Assembly (NCBI RefSeq): GCF_000818015.1
Contig: NZ_CP007511.1
Coordinates: 3,358,501 to 3,422,500 of the forward strand
DNA length: 64,000 bases
Direction of reading: 5' to 3'
Source: Stutzerimonas balearica DSM 6083
GTDB lineage: Bacteria > Pseudomonadota > Gammaproteobacteria > Pseudomonadales > Pseudomonadaceae
The notes under the pieces were generated by a model. That model did no database searches. It saw nothing but the letters and a program-made list of their open reading frames with translations, and was not told where the DNA came from. Below are positions 1 through 9,375 of the stretch, piece after piece. The position numbers and the translations under genes were made by a program. How positions within the stretch are numbered: the first letter of the stretch is position 1; each line of letters opens with the position of its first letter.

Positions 1-34
1 CCTGAGCCGGCGCAAGCAGCGCTCCGCAGTTCCG

Positions 35-64
35 ACCCGGCACCTCTCGAGGGTGCCGGGTTTT
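35..64 (+). terminator. Rho-independent terminator upstream of pta
   Basis: A nine-pair GC stem (36-44 with 52-60) around a seven-base loop is followed by TTTT. It ends the transcript of the gene to the left. That gene would usually be ackA in pseudomonads, but too little of it lies in the window to identify. Confidence 0.8.
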
Positions 65-163
65 GCCTTGTTAGCGCCGCGCATGCCGCCGCCCCCCGAT
101 GCGGTGCCGGTAACGTGCCAGCCTTTGCGCAGACTGAGCCTTTAGCTCCCTGAAGGAGATCCC

Positions 164-2260
164 ATGCACACCTTGTTTCTTGCCCCAACCGGTTTCGGCG
201 GTGGTCTGAACTCCATCAGCCTCGGCCTGATCCGCTCGCTGCAGGCGGCCGGCCTGAAGGTCGGCTTCTTCAAGCCCATCGCCCAGCCGTTTCCCGTCGA
301 TCAGGGCCGTGAGCGTTCCTGCATCCTCGTCGAGAACACCCTGTCGCTGAAATCCCCCGAGCCGCTGGCGCTCGAGCAGGTCGAGCGCCAGCTGGCCAAC
401 GGCGAACTCGACCTCATGCTCGAGGAAGTGGTCAGCCGCTTCCAGCAGGTCGCGCTGGACAAGGACGTGGTGATCGTCGAGGGCATGGTGCCAACCACCA
501 CCTCCGATTACACCTCGCAGATCAACACCCACCTGGCCAAGAGCCTGGACGCCGAGGTCATCCTCATCGCCGCCCAGGGCAAGGACAGCCTCAAGCGCAT
601 GGCCGAACGCATCGAGATCCAGGCGCAGCAGTTCGGCGGCGCCAAGGACCCGAAAGTGCTCGGCGTCATCCTCAACAAGGTCAAGAGTGACGACGGCGTG
701 CCCGCCTTCATCGAGCGCCTGAAGGAGCACCTGCCGCTGCTGGGCAGCGCCGACTTCCAATTGCTCGGTGCCATTCCCTTCGAGGAAGAGCTGAACGCGC
801 TGCGCACACGCGACATCGGCGAACTGCTCGGCGCGCAGGTCCTGCATGCCGGCGAAGCCGACCAGCGTCGGGTGAAGAAAATCGTCCTCTGCGCCCGCGC
901 CGTGCCCAATACCGTGCCGCTGCTGCAGCCGGGCGTACTGGTGGTGACGCCGGGCGACCGTGACGACATCATCCTGGCCGCCAGCCTGGCCTCGCTCAAC
1001 GGCGTGAAGCTGGCCGGTCTACTGCTGTGCAGCGACTTCGCGCCGGACCCGCGCATCCTCGAGCTGTGCAAGGCGGCGCTCGACGGCGGCCTGCCGGTCA
1101 TGACCGTGACCACCGGCTCCTACGACACGGCCACCAGCCTGTTCGCGCTGAACAAGGAAACCCCGGCCGACGACGTCGAACGCGCCACCCGCGTGACCGA
1201 TTACATCGCCGGCCATCTGCACCCCGAGTTCCTGCACACCCGCTGCAGCGTGCCGCGCACCGAGCTGCGCCTGTCGCCTGCGGCATTCCGCTACCAGCTG
1301 GTCAAGCGTGCCCAGGACGCCAACAAGCGCATCGTGCTGCCCGAGGGCAACGAGCCGCGCACCATTCGCGCCGCGGCAATCTGCCAGGAGCGCGGGATCG
1401 CCCGTTGCGTACTGCTGGCCAAGCAGGCCGAGGTCGAGGCGATTGCCCGCGAGCAGGGGATCAAGCTGCCGGCCGGCCTGGAAATCCTCGATCCGGACGC
1501 CATCGCCAACCGCTACGTCGAGCCGATGTGCGAAATGCGCAAGGCCAAGGGCCTGACGCCCGACCAGGCCCGCGAGCAGCTGCAGGACACCGTGGTGCTC
1601 GGCACCATGATGCTGGCGCTGGACGAGGTCGACGGCCTGGTTTCCGGCGCGGTGCACACGACGGCCAACACCATTCGCCCCGCTCTGCAGCTGATCAAGA
1701 CCGCGCCGGGCTACAGCCTGGTGTCCTCGGTGTTCTTCATGCTGCTGCCCGATCAGGTGCTGGTCTACGGCGACTGTGCCGTCAACCCGAACCCGAACGC
1801 GACCGAGCTGGCGGAAATTGCCCTGCAGAGCGCCGAGTCGGCCGCCGCCCTCGGCGTACCGCAGCGGGTGGCGATGATCAGCTACTCCACCGGCAGCTCC
1901 GGCAGCGGCGCCGAGGTCGAGAAGGTCGCCGAAGCCACTCGCATCGCCCAGGAGCGCGCACCGCAGCTGGCGATCGATGGCCCGCTGCAGTACGACGCGG
2001 CCAGCGTGCTCAGCGTCGGTCGTCAGAAAGCGCCGAACAGCAAGGTGGCTGGCCAGGCAACGGTGTTCATCTTCCCCGATCTGAACACCGGCAACACCAC
2101 CTACAAGGCCGTTCAGCGCAACGCCAATTGCCTGAGCGTCGGCCCGATGCTGCAGGGCCTGGCCAAGCCGGTGAACGACCTTTCGCGCGGCGCCCTGGTC
2201 GAGGACATCGTCTTCACCATCGCACTCACCGCGCTGCAGGCGGCCAGTCAGAAAGCCTGA
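164..2260 (+). CDS. pta: Phosphate acetyltransferase
   Basis: Interconverts acetyl-CoA and acetyl phosphate in the cytoplasm and partners acetate kinase. The 698-residue protein has the long three-part build of gammaproteobacterial Pta: an N-terminal P-loop-like BioD-type region (APTGFGGG near residue 8), a central DRTGG region around residues 220-330, and a C-terminal PTA/PTB catalytic domain from about residue 370, with GDCAVNPNPNATELAEIA and SYSTGSSGSGAEVEKV. The start is supported by the AGGAG just upstream. Terminators lie on both sides, so within the window it looks monocistronic, although a promoter inside the upstream gene is possible. The length is close to that of the E. coli enzyme. 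Confidence 0.97.
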   Translation: MHTLFLAPTGFGGGLNSISLGLIRSLQAAGLKVGFFKPIAQPFPVDQGRERSCILVENTLSLKSPEPLALEQVERQLANGELDLMLEEVVSRFQQVALDKDVVIVEGMVPTTTSDYTSQINTHLAKSLDAEVILIAAQGKDSLKRMAERIEIQAQQFGGAKDPKVLGVILNKVKSDDGVPAFIERLKEHLPLLGSADFQLLGAIPFEEELNALRTRDIGELLGAQVLHAGEADQRRVKKIVLCARAVPNTVPLLQPGVLVVTPGDRDDIILAASLASLNGVKLAGLLLCSDFAPDPRILELCKAALDGGLPVMTVTTGSYDTATSLFALNKETPADDVERATRVTDYIAGHLHPEFLHTRCSVPRTELRLSPAAFRYQLVKRAQDANKRIVLPEGNEPRTIRAAAICQERGIARCVLLAKQAEVEAIAREQGIKLPAGLEILDPDAIANRYVEPMCEMRKAKGLTPDQAREQLQDTVVLGTMMLALDEVDGLVSGAVHTTANTIRPALQLIKTAPGYSLVSSVFFMLLPDQVLVYGDCAVNPNPNATELAEIALQSAESAAALGVPQRVAMISYSTGSSGSGAEVEKVAEATRIAQERAPQLAIDGPLQYDAASVLSVGRQKAPNSKVAGQATVFIFPDLNTGNTTYKAVQRNANCLSVGPMLQGLAKPVNDLSRGALVEDIVFTIALTALQAASQKA

Positions 2261-2273
2261 CGCACGCGCCAGC

Positions 2274-2308
2274 AAAGCCCGCCCACGCCGCATGTGGGCG
2301 GGCTTTTT
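2274..2308 (+). terminator. Rho-independent terminator of pta
   Basis: AAAGCCCGCCCAC pairs with GTGGGCGGGCTTTTT around a short loop, 15 bases after the pta stop codon. The A-run on the left and T-run on the right would allow it to work in both directions. Confidence 0.9.
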
Positions 2309-2388
2309 ACTGCCGCTTCAAATAGTTACAGATGCCTGCATAATCGCTACTCTTGGCGACTCGACTCAGCCGTATCGACGAGCCAGCC

Positions 2389-3294
2389 ATGCTTAGCTTT
2401 CTTCCCGCGCCGCTGCGCGGCGTGCTTTCCGCTCTACTCCTCGCGCTCAACACCCTGTTCTGGTGCTGGCCGCTGTTTGCCCTCGCCCTGCTCAAGCTGG
2501 TGCTGCCCTTCGCCCCGGTCCAGCGCACGCTGCGCTACGGCATGCACTGGATCGCCGAGTCCTGGATGGCGGTGAACAGCTTCTGGATGGACCTTGCACG
2601 GGACATCGACTGGGACGTCCAGGGCCGCGAGCTGGTCGACATGCGCCACTCGTACCTGGTCACCAGCAACCACCAGAGCTGGGCCGACATTCTGGTGCTG
2701 CAGTACCAGCTCAGCCGCCGCATGCCGATCCTCAAGTTCTTTCTCAAGCAGGAGCTGATCTGGGTGCCGGTGATCGGCCTGTGCTGGTGGGCGCTGGAGT
2801 TCCCCTTCATGAAGCGCTTCAGCAAGGAATACCTGGCCAAGCACCCGGAAAAGCGCGGCGAGGACCTGGCCACGACCCGCCGCGCCTGCGAGCGTTACCG
2901 CACCAACCCGGTGTCGGTGTTCAACTTCCTCGAGGGCACCCGCTTCACTCCGGCCAAGCACGCCGAGCAGCAGTCACCGTTCCGCCATCTGCTGCGGCCG
3001 CGCGCCGGCGGCATCGCCTTTGTCATCGATGCGATGGGTGAGCAGCTCAGCGCACTGATCAACGTCACCATTCACTATCCTGACGGCCGACCGTCGTTCT
3101 GGGATCTGCTGGCCGGCCGGATTCGCAAGGTAGTGCTGCGTCTCGAGTCGCAGCCCATCCCGGAAGAGTTCATCGGCCGCAATTACGATCAGGATGACGC
3201 CTATCGCCTGGCTTTCCAGCAGTGGGTCAACGCGCTTTGGCAGGCCAAGGACGCCCAGCTGGTCGAGCTGCACCGGCAATTCCCGCCCGCCTGA
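2389..3294 (+). CDS. 1-acyl-glycerol-3-phosphate acyltransferase family protein (YihG-like)
   Basis: PlsC-type acyltransferase that would add an acyl chain to a lysophospholipid at the inner membrane. From the ATG at 2389 the protein has 301 residues; a TTG at 2353 would add 12 residues that do not resemble the family start. An N-terminal hydrophobic stretch (about residues 10-45) anchors it. The HX4D motif is NHQSWAD (His95, Asp100) and the substrate motif is FLEGTR (Glu182). Size and motifs fit the YihG/LPLAT subgroup, which in E. coli is a secondary LPA acyltransferase. It ends nine bases before the convergent diguanylate cyclase gene. Confidence 0.88.
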   Translation: MLSFLPAPLRGVLSALLLALNTLFWCWPLFALALLKLVLPFAPVQRTLRYGMHWIAESWMAVNSFWMDLARDIDWDVQGRELVDMRHSYLVTSNHQSWADILVLQYQLSRRMPILKFFLKQELIWVPVIGLCWWALEFPFMKRFSKEYLAKHPEKRGEDLATTRRACERYRTNPVSVFNFLEGTRFTPAKHAEQQSPFRHLLRPRAGGIAFVIDAMGEQLSALINVTIHYPDGRPSFWDLLAGRIRKVVLRLESQPIPEEFIGRNYDQDDAYRLAFQQWVNALWQAKDAQLVELHRQFPPA

Positions 3295-3303
3295 GGCCCG
3301 GTG

Positions 3304-5424
3304 CTAACGTGCGCCCCACGATAGCCGACGCGAGAACTGGGTGGCCCGGGCCGGCTCCAGGCCCGGGGACACCAGATAGCCCTGCATCACGTCGCAGCCG
3401 TTGTCGATCAGCCAGTCCCGCTGCGCCTCGCTCTCGACGCCTTCGGCGATGACTTCCAGGCCGAGATTGCGGCCCAGGTCGATGATGGTGCTGACTACCG
3501 CGGCATCGCGCGGCGAGTCGAGCATATTGGCGATGAACAGCTGGTCGATCTTCAGCGTGTCGAGCTCGAAGTTGCGCAGGTAGGCCAACGACGAGTAACC
3601 CGTGCCGAAGTCGTCGATCGCCACGCGCACGCCGAGCTGGCGCAACTGCCGGAGCTTGTCGCAGCTCTGCTCGATGTCCTGCATCAGCGTGCCTTCGGTG
3701 ACTTCGATTTCCAGCTGGCCCGGGTTGAGGCCGTAGTCGTCGATCAGCCGACGCAGGTTGTCCAGCAGCCCGGTGCGGGCAAACTGCACCGGGCTGACGT
3801 TGAGGCTGAGGATCAGCTCGTCATCGAACAGCGACTGCCATTCGCGCCGCTGATGCAACCCTTCGCGCAACACCCACTCCCCGACCCGTTCGATCAACCG
3901 GGTCTCTTCGAGCAGCGGGATGAACACGCCCGGAGCCACCGGCTCGTCGGCGCGTGGCCAGCGCAGCAGCGCCTCGAAGCCACGCAGGCGGCCGTCGCCC
4001 AGCATGATCTGTGGCTGGTAGACGAGTTCGAAATCATTGCACTCGATGGCACTGCGCAGGTTTTCCTCCATGGTCAGGCGGGCGTGCGCGCGGCCGTTCA
4101 TCTCGTTCGAGAAGAACCGATACTGGCGCCGGCCGGCGCGCTTGGCCTCGTACATGGCCATGTCCGCCGACCGCAGCAGCTCGTCGACGCGCTTGCCGCA
4201 GTCCGGAAAATGCGCAATGCCGATGCTCGCACCCAACGTGACCTCGGTCCCCTCGATGGTGTGCCGTACGGAAATCAGGTCGATCAGCTTCTCGGCAACC
4301 TTGGCCGCATCTTCGGGATGGTCGAGCGAATCGAGCAACGCCGTGAATTCGTCGCCGCCCATGCGGGCGATGATGTCGTACGGGCGCATGCAAGCCTCGA
4401 GCATGCGCGCGACCCGGCAGAGAATCTCGTCGCCGGCGTCATGCCCCAGCGAATCGTTGATGCGCTTGAAGCCATCGAGGTCGATATAGAGCACGGCCAT
4501 GCCCTTGCCGTTACGGTCGACCCGCGCCAGCGCCGACTCCAGCGCCTGGTGGAAGCCTCGGCGGTTGAGCAGCCCGGTGAGCGAATCGGTGACCGCCTGC
4601 GTCTCGAGTTGAACGTGCAGGTTGCGCACGACCGACATGTCCAGCGCCAGCACCACCATCGAGCGCTGCTGGCGTGGCAGCGGCGAGCAGGACAGCGCGA
4701 CCGGCAGGTGGCCGCCGTCGGCCTTGTGCAGTTGCGCCTCGTGCAAGCGATAAGTGGCCCCCGCCCGCCACTGGCGGTAGAACTCCGTGTCACGCCAGGG
4801 GCCGCCGACCTCGGGCGAAGCCAGGTGCTCGAGCAGCGGAGTGCCCTGGAGCGCCTCGACGCGGGACTCGAGCATCTGCGCGATGGCCGGGTTGGCGAAG
4901 CTGATGATGCCGTCCTCGCCGACCACCAGGATGCCCTCGGCCGCGTTGTTCAGCACCGAGGCGTTGAAGGCGCGGGCGCTGTCGAGCTGCTGCGACAGCA
5001 GCTGCAGGTCGCGGCGGTTGTGCTCGTGGGCGAGCAGCGTGTTGATCTTGTGCTTGAGTACCTGCGGATCGAAGGGCTTGAGAACGAAATCCACTGCGCC
5101 AGTCGCGTAGCCGCGCAGGACCGATTCGCGTGTGTGGGCAATGGCCGAGACAAAGATGATCGGCGTATAGCGGGTGTGCGGGTTGGCCCGCATCAGCCGC
5201 GCCACCTCGAAGCCGTCCATGCCGGGCATCTGCACGTCGAGCAGCACCAGCTCGACATCCAGTTCGAGCAGCGCCTTGAGCGCCGCCTCGCCGGAGCTGA
5301 CGCCATGCACCTGCCAGTCGCCATCGCCCAGCAGCGCCTCCATGGCGACCAGGTTGGCTTCGCGGTCATCGACCACCAGCAGCGTGCGTCGCCGCGCCTG
5401 CGGTTTGAGCTGGGTCACGGCCAT
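3304..5424 (-). CDS. Response regulator with PAS, GGDEF and EAL domains
   Basis: Cyclic-di-GMP turnover protein under phosphorelay control, 706 residues from the ATG at 5424 (GGAG 11 bases upstream). Domains in order: receiver (acceptor Asp63 in LLDVQMPGMDG, Lys in LKPFDP), PAS at about 155-270, GGDEF with an intact GGDEF at 356-360 and an RxxD inhibitory site (RPYD, 347-350) five residues before it, then EAL with EALLRW at 484. Both catalytic signatures look intact, so it could make or degrade c-di-GMP. It follows the hybrid kinase gene by 90 bases on the same strand, which suggests that kinase as phosphodonor; this is inferred from position only. Confidence 0.92.
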   Translation of the reverse strand: MAVTQLKPQARRRTLLVVDDREANLVAMEALLGDGDWQVHGVSSGEAALKALLELDVELVLLDVQMPGMDGFEVARLMRANPHTRYTPIIFVSAIAHTRESVLRGYATGAVDFVLKPFDPQVLKHKINTLLAHEHNRRDLQLLSQQLDSARAFNASVLNNAAEGILVVGEDGIISFANPAIAQMLESRVEALQGTPLLEHLASPEVGGPWRDTEFYRQWRAGATYRLHEAQLHKADGGHLPVALSCSPLPRQQRSMVVLALDMSVVRNLHVQLETQAVTDSLTGLLNRRGFHQALESALARVDRNGKGMAVLYIDLDGFKRINDSLGHDAGDEILCRVARMLEACMRPYDIIARMGGDEFTALLDSLDHPEDAAKVAEKLIDLISVRHTIEGTEVTLGASIGIAHFPDCGKRVDELLRSADMAMYEAKRAGRRQYRFFSNEMNGRAHARLTMEENLRSAIECNDFELVYQPQIMLGDGRLRGFEALLRWPRADEPVAPGVFIPLLEETRLIERVGEWVLREGLHQRREWQSLFDDELILSLNVSPVQFARTGLLDNLRRLIDDYGLNPGQLEIEVTEGTLMQDIEQSCDKLRQLRQLGVRVAIDDFGTGYSSLAYLRNFELDTLKIDQLFIANMLDSPRDAAVVSTIIDLGRNLGLEVIAEGVESEAQRDWLIDNGCDVMQGYLVSPGLEPARATQFSRRLSWGAR

Positions 5425-5514
5425 GGCAGCAGCTCCGCCGGCCCGAGCGTCATACCAGCAAGGCAATGGCTGCGCCCCGGCTGGGCGCTTAGCGGATTGG
5501 CAGGACGCAAGACG

Positions 5515-8500
5515 TTACTCCTCCTCATCGATACCCGGTCTCCGCAGCCCGAGGCTCTGCTCCAACACCGACAGCAGCGCCTCATGGGTGACCGGCTTGG
5601 CCAGCCAGGCATCAGCTCCGCCGGCCAGGGCACGCGCGGCCTCGTCGGGCTGCGCCAGCAGCGCAATCACCGGGACCTGGCAGGCGTGCTCCTCTTTCAG
5701 CCGGCGCGGCAGTTCGGCAGCTTCGCTCTCGGCCCGACTCATGTCGATCATGACCAGATCGAAGGCGCCGTCATCGAAGCGCTGCAGCGCCTCGCCGGGA
5801 CCGGTGACCGCCTCCACCTGCAGGCCGAGCGTATCCAGGTCCCCGGTCAGCGAGTACAGCAGGCGCACGTCCTCGTCGACCAGCAGCACGCGCTGTCCCA
5901 ACGCGACGCTGCGTTCGGCCGGCATGAACTGTGAATGTCCGTGCACGTTCAGGGCTTCGCCCAACGCCTGCAGTTCGTCCGCGCGCGATAAAAGCGTCAC
6001 GGGATAGCGCTGCAGCCGGGAAAGCTGCGCCGCATCGGGAGCCGTCTCACTCAGTACCACCACCCTTACCTCCTTCAATGGCCGTAGCCGATCGAGCGCA
6101 TCGAGCAGATCGCTTCCCTGTGCATCGGGGAGTTCATAGTCGACGACCAGTACGCCGTAGGCGCGTTCGGCGAAGGCCAGCCTCGCCGCCTCGCTGGTGC
6201 CGGTAACGCTGACGCTGTAGCCGAGCCGCTCGAGATAATCACGTAGCTGCGCACGCCGGCGCGGATCGGCCTCGACCAGCAGCAGGCGCAGCGGATTGCT
6301 TTCACGCCGGCCGAGTTCGATGAACAGCCGCTCGAGCGAGGCCTGTGAAACCGGCTTCATCAGATAGCGCCCGTGGTCGTCGTGCCACTCGCCCGGCTGA
6401 GGCACGCAGGAAATGATCACCACCGGCATACGCTGATGACGCTCATCGTTGCGCAGCTGACGGTAGATTTCCCAGCCACTGACGTCCGGCAGCAGGATGT
6501 CGAGGATCACCGCGGCGAAACGCCCATGACGCAAGGCTTCGATGCCCTGCTCGCCGTCCGCGCACACCAGCGGGGCGAAGCCATGGGTGTGCGCGACCTC
6601 GGCCACCACCGAGGCGAAGTCGGCATCGTCCTCGATGATCAACACGCCGGGCGCCGCGCCCTCCTGCCGGGAGATCAGCGGGGCGCGCTCCGGGCGGGGG
6701 GCGCTGGGCGTATGGCGCGGCAGCCCGAACTCGACGCTGAAGCACGAGCCCTTGCCCGGTTCGCTCTCGACCCAGATGCGGCCGCCCAGCACCTCGACCA
6801 GTTGCCGCGTGATGGCCAGCCCCAGCCCGGTGCCGCCGTACTGGCGGCTGATCGAGCCGTCGATCTGCTGGAACGCCTGGAAGATCCGTTCCTGCTCCTC
6901 GGCAGGAATGCCGATCCCGGTGTCGCATACGACGATCTGCAGCACCGCACATTCGTGCGCAGCGGCGCCTTCCTTGCAGCGAATCTTCACCTCGACGCGC
7001 CCGCGTTCGGTGAACTTCAGCGCATTGGTGAGCAGGTTGCGCAGGATCTGCTGCAGACGGATCCGGTCGCTGTCCAGGCTGATCGGTGCGCCAGGCTCGA
7101 GCGTCGTGGTCAGGGTCAAGCCCTTCTGTGCCGCCATCGGCCCGAGCGCCGCCTGCGCCTCGTCGAGCAATTGCCGCAGGTCGACCGGCTCGAGACTGAG
7201 CTGCATATGGCCGGATTCGATACGGGCCAGGTCGAGCACGTCATTGATCATCTGCAGCAGGTCGTGGCCGGCGCGATGCATGATATCGGCGTGGCGCACC
7301 TGCTTTTCGCTGAGGTTGCCCTGAGCGTTCTGCCGCAGCTGATCGCTGAGAATGAGGATGCTGTTGAGCGGTGTGCGCAGCTCATGCGACATGTTGGCGA
7401 GAAATTCGGACTTGTAACGGTTGGCCACCGCCAGCTGGTCGGCCTGGTCGCGCAGCCGCCGCTCGGCCGCCTTGCGATGGCTGATGTCGATGATCACCGC
7501 CTGCACCAGGACTTCGTCGCCGCTGCGCAGCGGCGACAGACCGATCTCCACCGGCAACAGGCTGCCATCGCGATGACGGCCGAACAGCTCGCGGTTGCTA
7601 CCCATGCGCCGCGGCTCCGGATGTTCGCTGAAGGCCTGGCGCAGCCCTCGATGCGCCTCGCGGGTGGCTTCGGGCAGGAGGATTTCCAGGGCCTGGCCGA
7701 GCAGCTCCTGGCGGTTGTAGCCAAACAGCAGCTCGGTCTGGCGATTGACCATGACGATGATGCCGTGGCTGTCGACCAGCACGAAGGCATTCGGCGAGGC
7801 TTCGACGACATTGCGAAAGCGCTCCTCGTCGCGCTTGCGCGCCTGCAGATCGACGAGGTTGACCACATAGAACAGGGCGTCGTCCTGTTTGAAGCTGGTC
7901 TGGCTGAGCGCCACCGGAATCGGGTTGCCGTCCTCGCGAATTGCCTGGGTTTCCTGCTGGGTCGCCGTCACCCGCAGCGACACCGAGTCGCTGCTCGTCA
8001 GCTCCGGCAGGTAGCGGCTGGCACGCTCGCCGGCGAGCAGCGACGTGCTGCTGCCCAAGAGGTTCGCCGCACTCTGGTTGGCCAGCTCGATTCGCCCGCT
8101 GGCGTTGCACAGCAGCGTGGCTACCGGCAGTTGTTCGATCAGCTGGCGAAAACGCGCCTCCCGCTCGCGGGCGAGCAGGCTTGCGGCCTCGCTCTGGCGC
8201 AAGGCCCGCTCGCGAAGATAGAGATAGCCGCCGACCAGCAGGGAAAACAGCATGGCCGCGGCCAGCGTCGGCAGCAGGTTGAAGCCGAGCGAGCTGCGCT
8301 GCGCGGCGGCCTCGTATTGCCGCGTACTGGCGACCTTCAACTGCCAGCTGCGGCCGTACATGTAGATGTTGCGCGTGCGCTGAAAGCGCGCGTTCGGGTC
8401 GATGCCACCACGCCCGGCCAGCAGCGGCACCTCTGGGTTGCCGGCATCGAACAACTGCAGCAGCAGGCTGTCGCTACGCGAACCGAGGATGCCTTCCATC

Positions 8501-9222
8501 AGGTCGGTCAGGCGAAAGGCGCCATGCATTGTGCCGAAGAAGGCGCGGCGGCGTTCTTCCACGGTAGTGATCGGCGAGTTCGGCCGGTACAGGGGGAAGT
8601 ACAGCAGCACGCCGCTCTGCACATCCTGCTCGGTTTCCTGCTTCAGACGCAGGGGGCCGGTCAGCACCGGGTTGCCGCTGTCGCGTGCGGCGACGATCGC
8701 TTCGCGCCGGGTCGCCTCGCTGAACATGTCAAAGCCCATCACCCGCCGATTGCGCCAGTCGGTCGGGTGGATGTGCTCAACGAACAGGTACTCGTCGCGC
8801 AGGCCTTGCGGATAGATGCGAAACAGGGGGCGCCCGCCAGCTCGGATCGATTCGACCAGCGGGACGATCGTCTCGCGGGTGGCGTAGCGGGCCAATGCCA
8901 CGGCCTGGATACCGGGATAGAAGTCCTGCAGTTGCAGCTGGTCGGAGGCTCGCCCCCATTCCTCGGCATTCAGCTCGGCGCTGCCGGCATAGAGCCCCGC
9001 CATGCCGCGCAGCACCATCTCGTAAGCGCGCATGCGCGCACGCAGCGTCTGCTCGATGTCGTCGACCGCGAACGTGAAACGCTGCTCCTGCTCGATCCGG
9101 GTTCGGCTTTCCTGGGCATGCCATTGCCAGCCGATCCAGCCACCCAGCCCCGCCATGAGCGCCAGCGTGACGAGCAGCGGCAGCCAAGGCTTGCGGGAAT
9201 GGAAAGCGGGACGATCTTCCAT
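5515..9222 (-). CDS. CHASE-domain hybrid sensor histidine kinase with three receiver domains
   Basis: Inner-membrane sensor kinase of 1235 residues. TM1 is at about 13-32. A periplasmic CHASE ligand-binding domain (YPGIQAVALARYATRE) follows, then TM2 near 305-330 and two PAS domains to about 580. HisKA carries the phospho-acceptor His613 (SHELRTPL) and HATPase has its G-boxes (DTGIGIP, GGTGLGL). Three receivers follow with acceptors Asp908, Asp1028 and Asp1160. The second receiver lacks a clear conserved lysine (LLSRADE where KP is expected), so it may be a non-signalling module. The start has a strong GAGGAGG site. It precedes the GGDEF-EAL regulator, probably in one operon. Confidence 0.93.
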   Translation of the reverse strand: MEDRPAFHSRKPWLPLLVTLALMAGLGGWIGWQWHAQESRTRIEQEQRFTFAVDDIEQTLRARMRAYEMVLRGMAGLYAGSAELNAEEWGRASDQLQLQDFYPGIQAVALARYATRETIVPLVESIRAGGRPLFRIYPQGLRDEYLFVEHIHPTDWRNRRVMGFDMFSEATRREAIVAARDSGNPVLTGPLRLKQETEQDVQSGVLLYFPLYRPNSPITTVEERRRAFFGTMHGAFRLTDLMEGILGSRSDSLLLQLFDAGNPEVPLLAGRGGIDPNARFQRTRNIYMYGRSWQLKVASTRQYEAAAQRSSLGFNLLPTLAAAMLFSLLVGGYLYLRERALRQSEAASLLAREREARFRQLIEQLPVATLLCNASGRIELANQSAANLLGSSTSLLAGERASRYLPELTSSDSVSLRVTATQQETQAIREDGNPIPVALSQTSFKQDDALFYVVNLVDLQARKRDEERFRNVVEASPNAFVLVDSHGIIVMVNRQTELLFGYNRQELLGQALEILLPEATREAHRGLRQAFSEHPEPRRMGSNRELFGRHRDGSLLPVEIGLSPLRSGDEVLVQAVIIDISHRKAAERRLRDQADQLAVANRYKSEFLANMSHELRTPLNSILILSDQLRQNAQGNLSEKQVRHADIMHRAGHDLLQMINDVLDLARIESGHMQLSLEPVDLRQLLDEAQAALGPMAAQKGLTLTTTLEPGAPISLDSDRIRLQQILRNLLTNALKFTERGRVEVKIRCKEGAAAHECAVLQIVVCDTGIGIPAEEQERIFQAFQQIDGSISRQYGGTGLGLAITRQLVEVLGGRIWVESEPGKGSCFSVEFGLPRHTPSAPRPERAPLISRQEGAAPGVLIIEDDADFASVVAEVAHTHGFAPLVCADGEQGIEALRHGRFAAVILDILLPDVSGWEIYRQLRNDERHQRMPVVIISCVPQPGEWHDDHGRYLMKPVSQASLERLFIELGRRESNPLRLLLVEADPRRRAQLRDYLERLGYSVSVTGTSEAARLAFAERAYGVLVVDYELPDAQGSDLLDALDRLRPLKEVRVVVLSETAPDAAQLSRLQRYPVTLLSRADELQALGEALNVHGHSQFMPAERSVALGQRVLLVDEDVRLLYSLTGDLDTLGLQVEAVTGPGEALQRFDDGAFDLVMIDMSRAESEAAELPRRLKEEHACQVPVIALLAQPDEAARALAGGADAWLAKPVTHEALLSVLEQSLGLRRPGIDEEE

Positions 9223-9339
9223 TCGACCTCCTCTGCGCCACTACTGGCGTGCTTCAACCGTTTGAGAGTCGAAGCGTGCGGAGAGGTTCCATAGAAAAAG
9301 CGCAGCCTGAAGGGTATTTGACGCCTGTTTCACGTCACC

Positions 9340-9363
9340 GGCGAGGCCTGCCCTGGCCTCGCC
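9340..9363. other. Perfect 9-bp stem hairpin between kinase and lipoprotein genes
   Basis: GGCGAGGCC and GGCCTCGCC form a perfect stem with a six-base loop, just downstream of the OmpA-like lipoprotein gene. There is no proper T-run on either side, so it is at best a weak terminator or an mRNA-stabilising hairpin. Confidence 0.5.
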
Positions 9364-9375
9364 AGGTCAAAACGC

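Noticed and set aside
3853..5934. Plus-strand open frame of 693 residues opposite the GGDEF-EAL and kinase genes
   Set aside because: Histidine/glutamine/arginine-rich shadow of high-GC coding DNA; no ribosome site, no domain, and it runs across the gap between two well-supported minus-strand genes.
6373..9294. Plus-strand open frame of 973 residues opposite the hybrid kinase
   Set aside because: The kinase has clear domains on the other strand; this frame is compositionally a mirror of it and has no recognisable fold.
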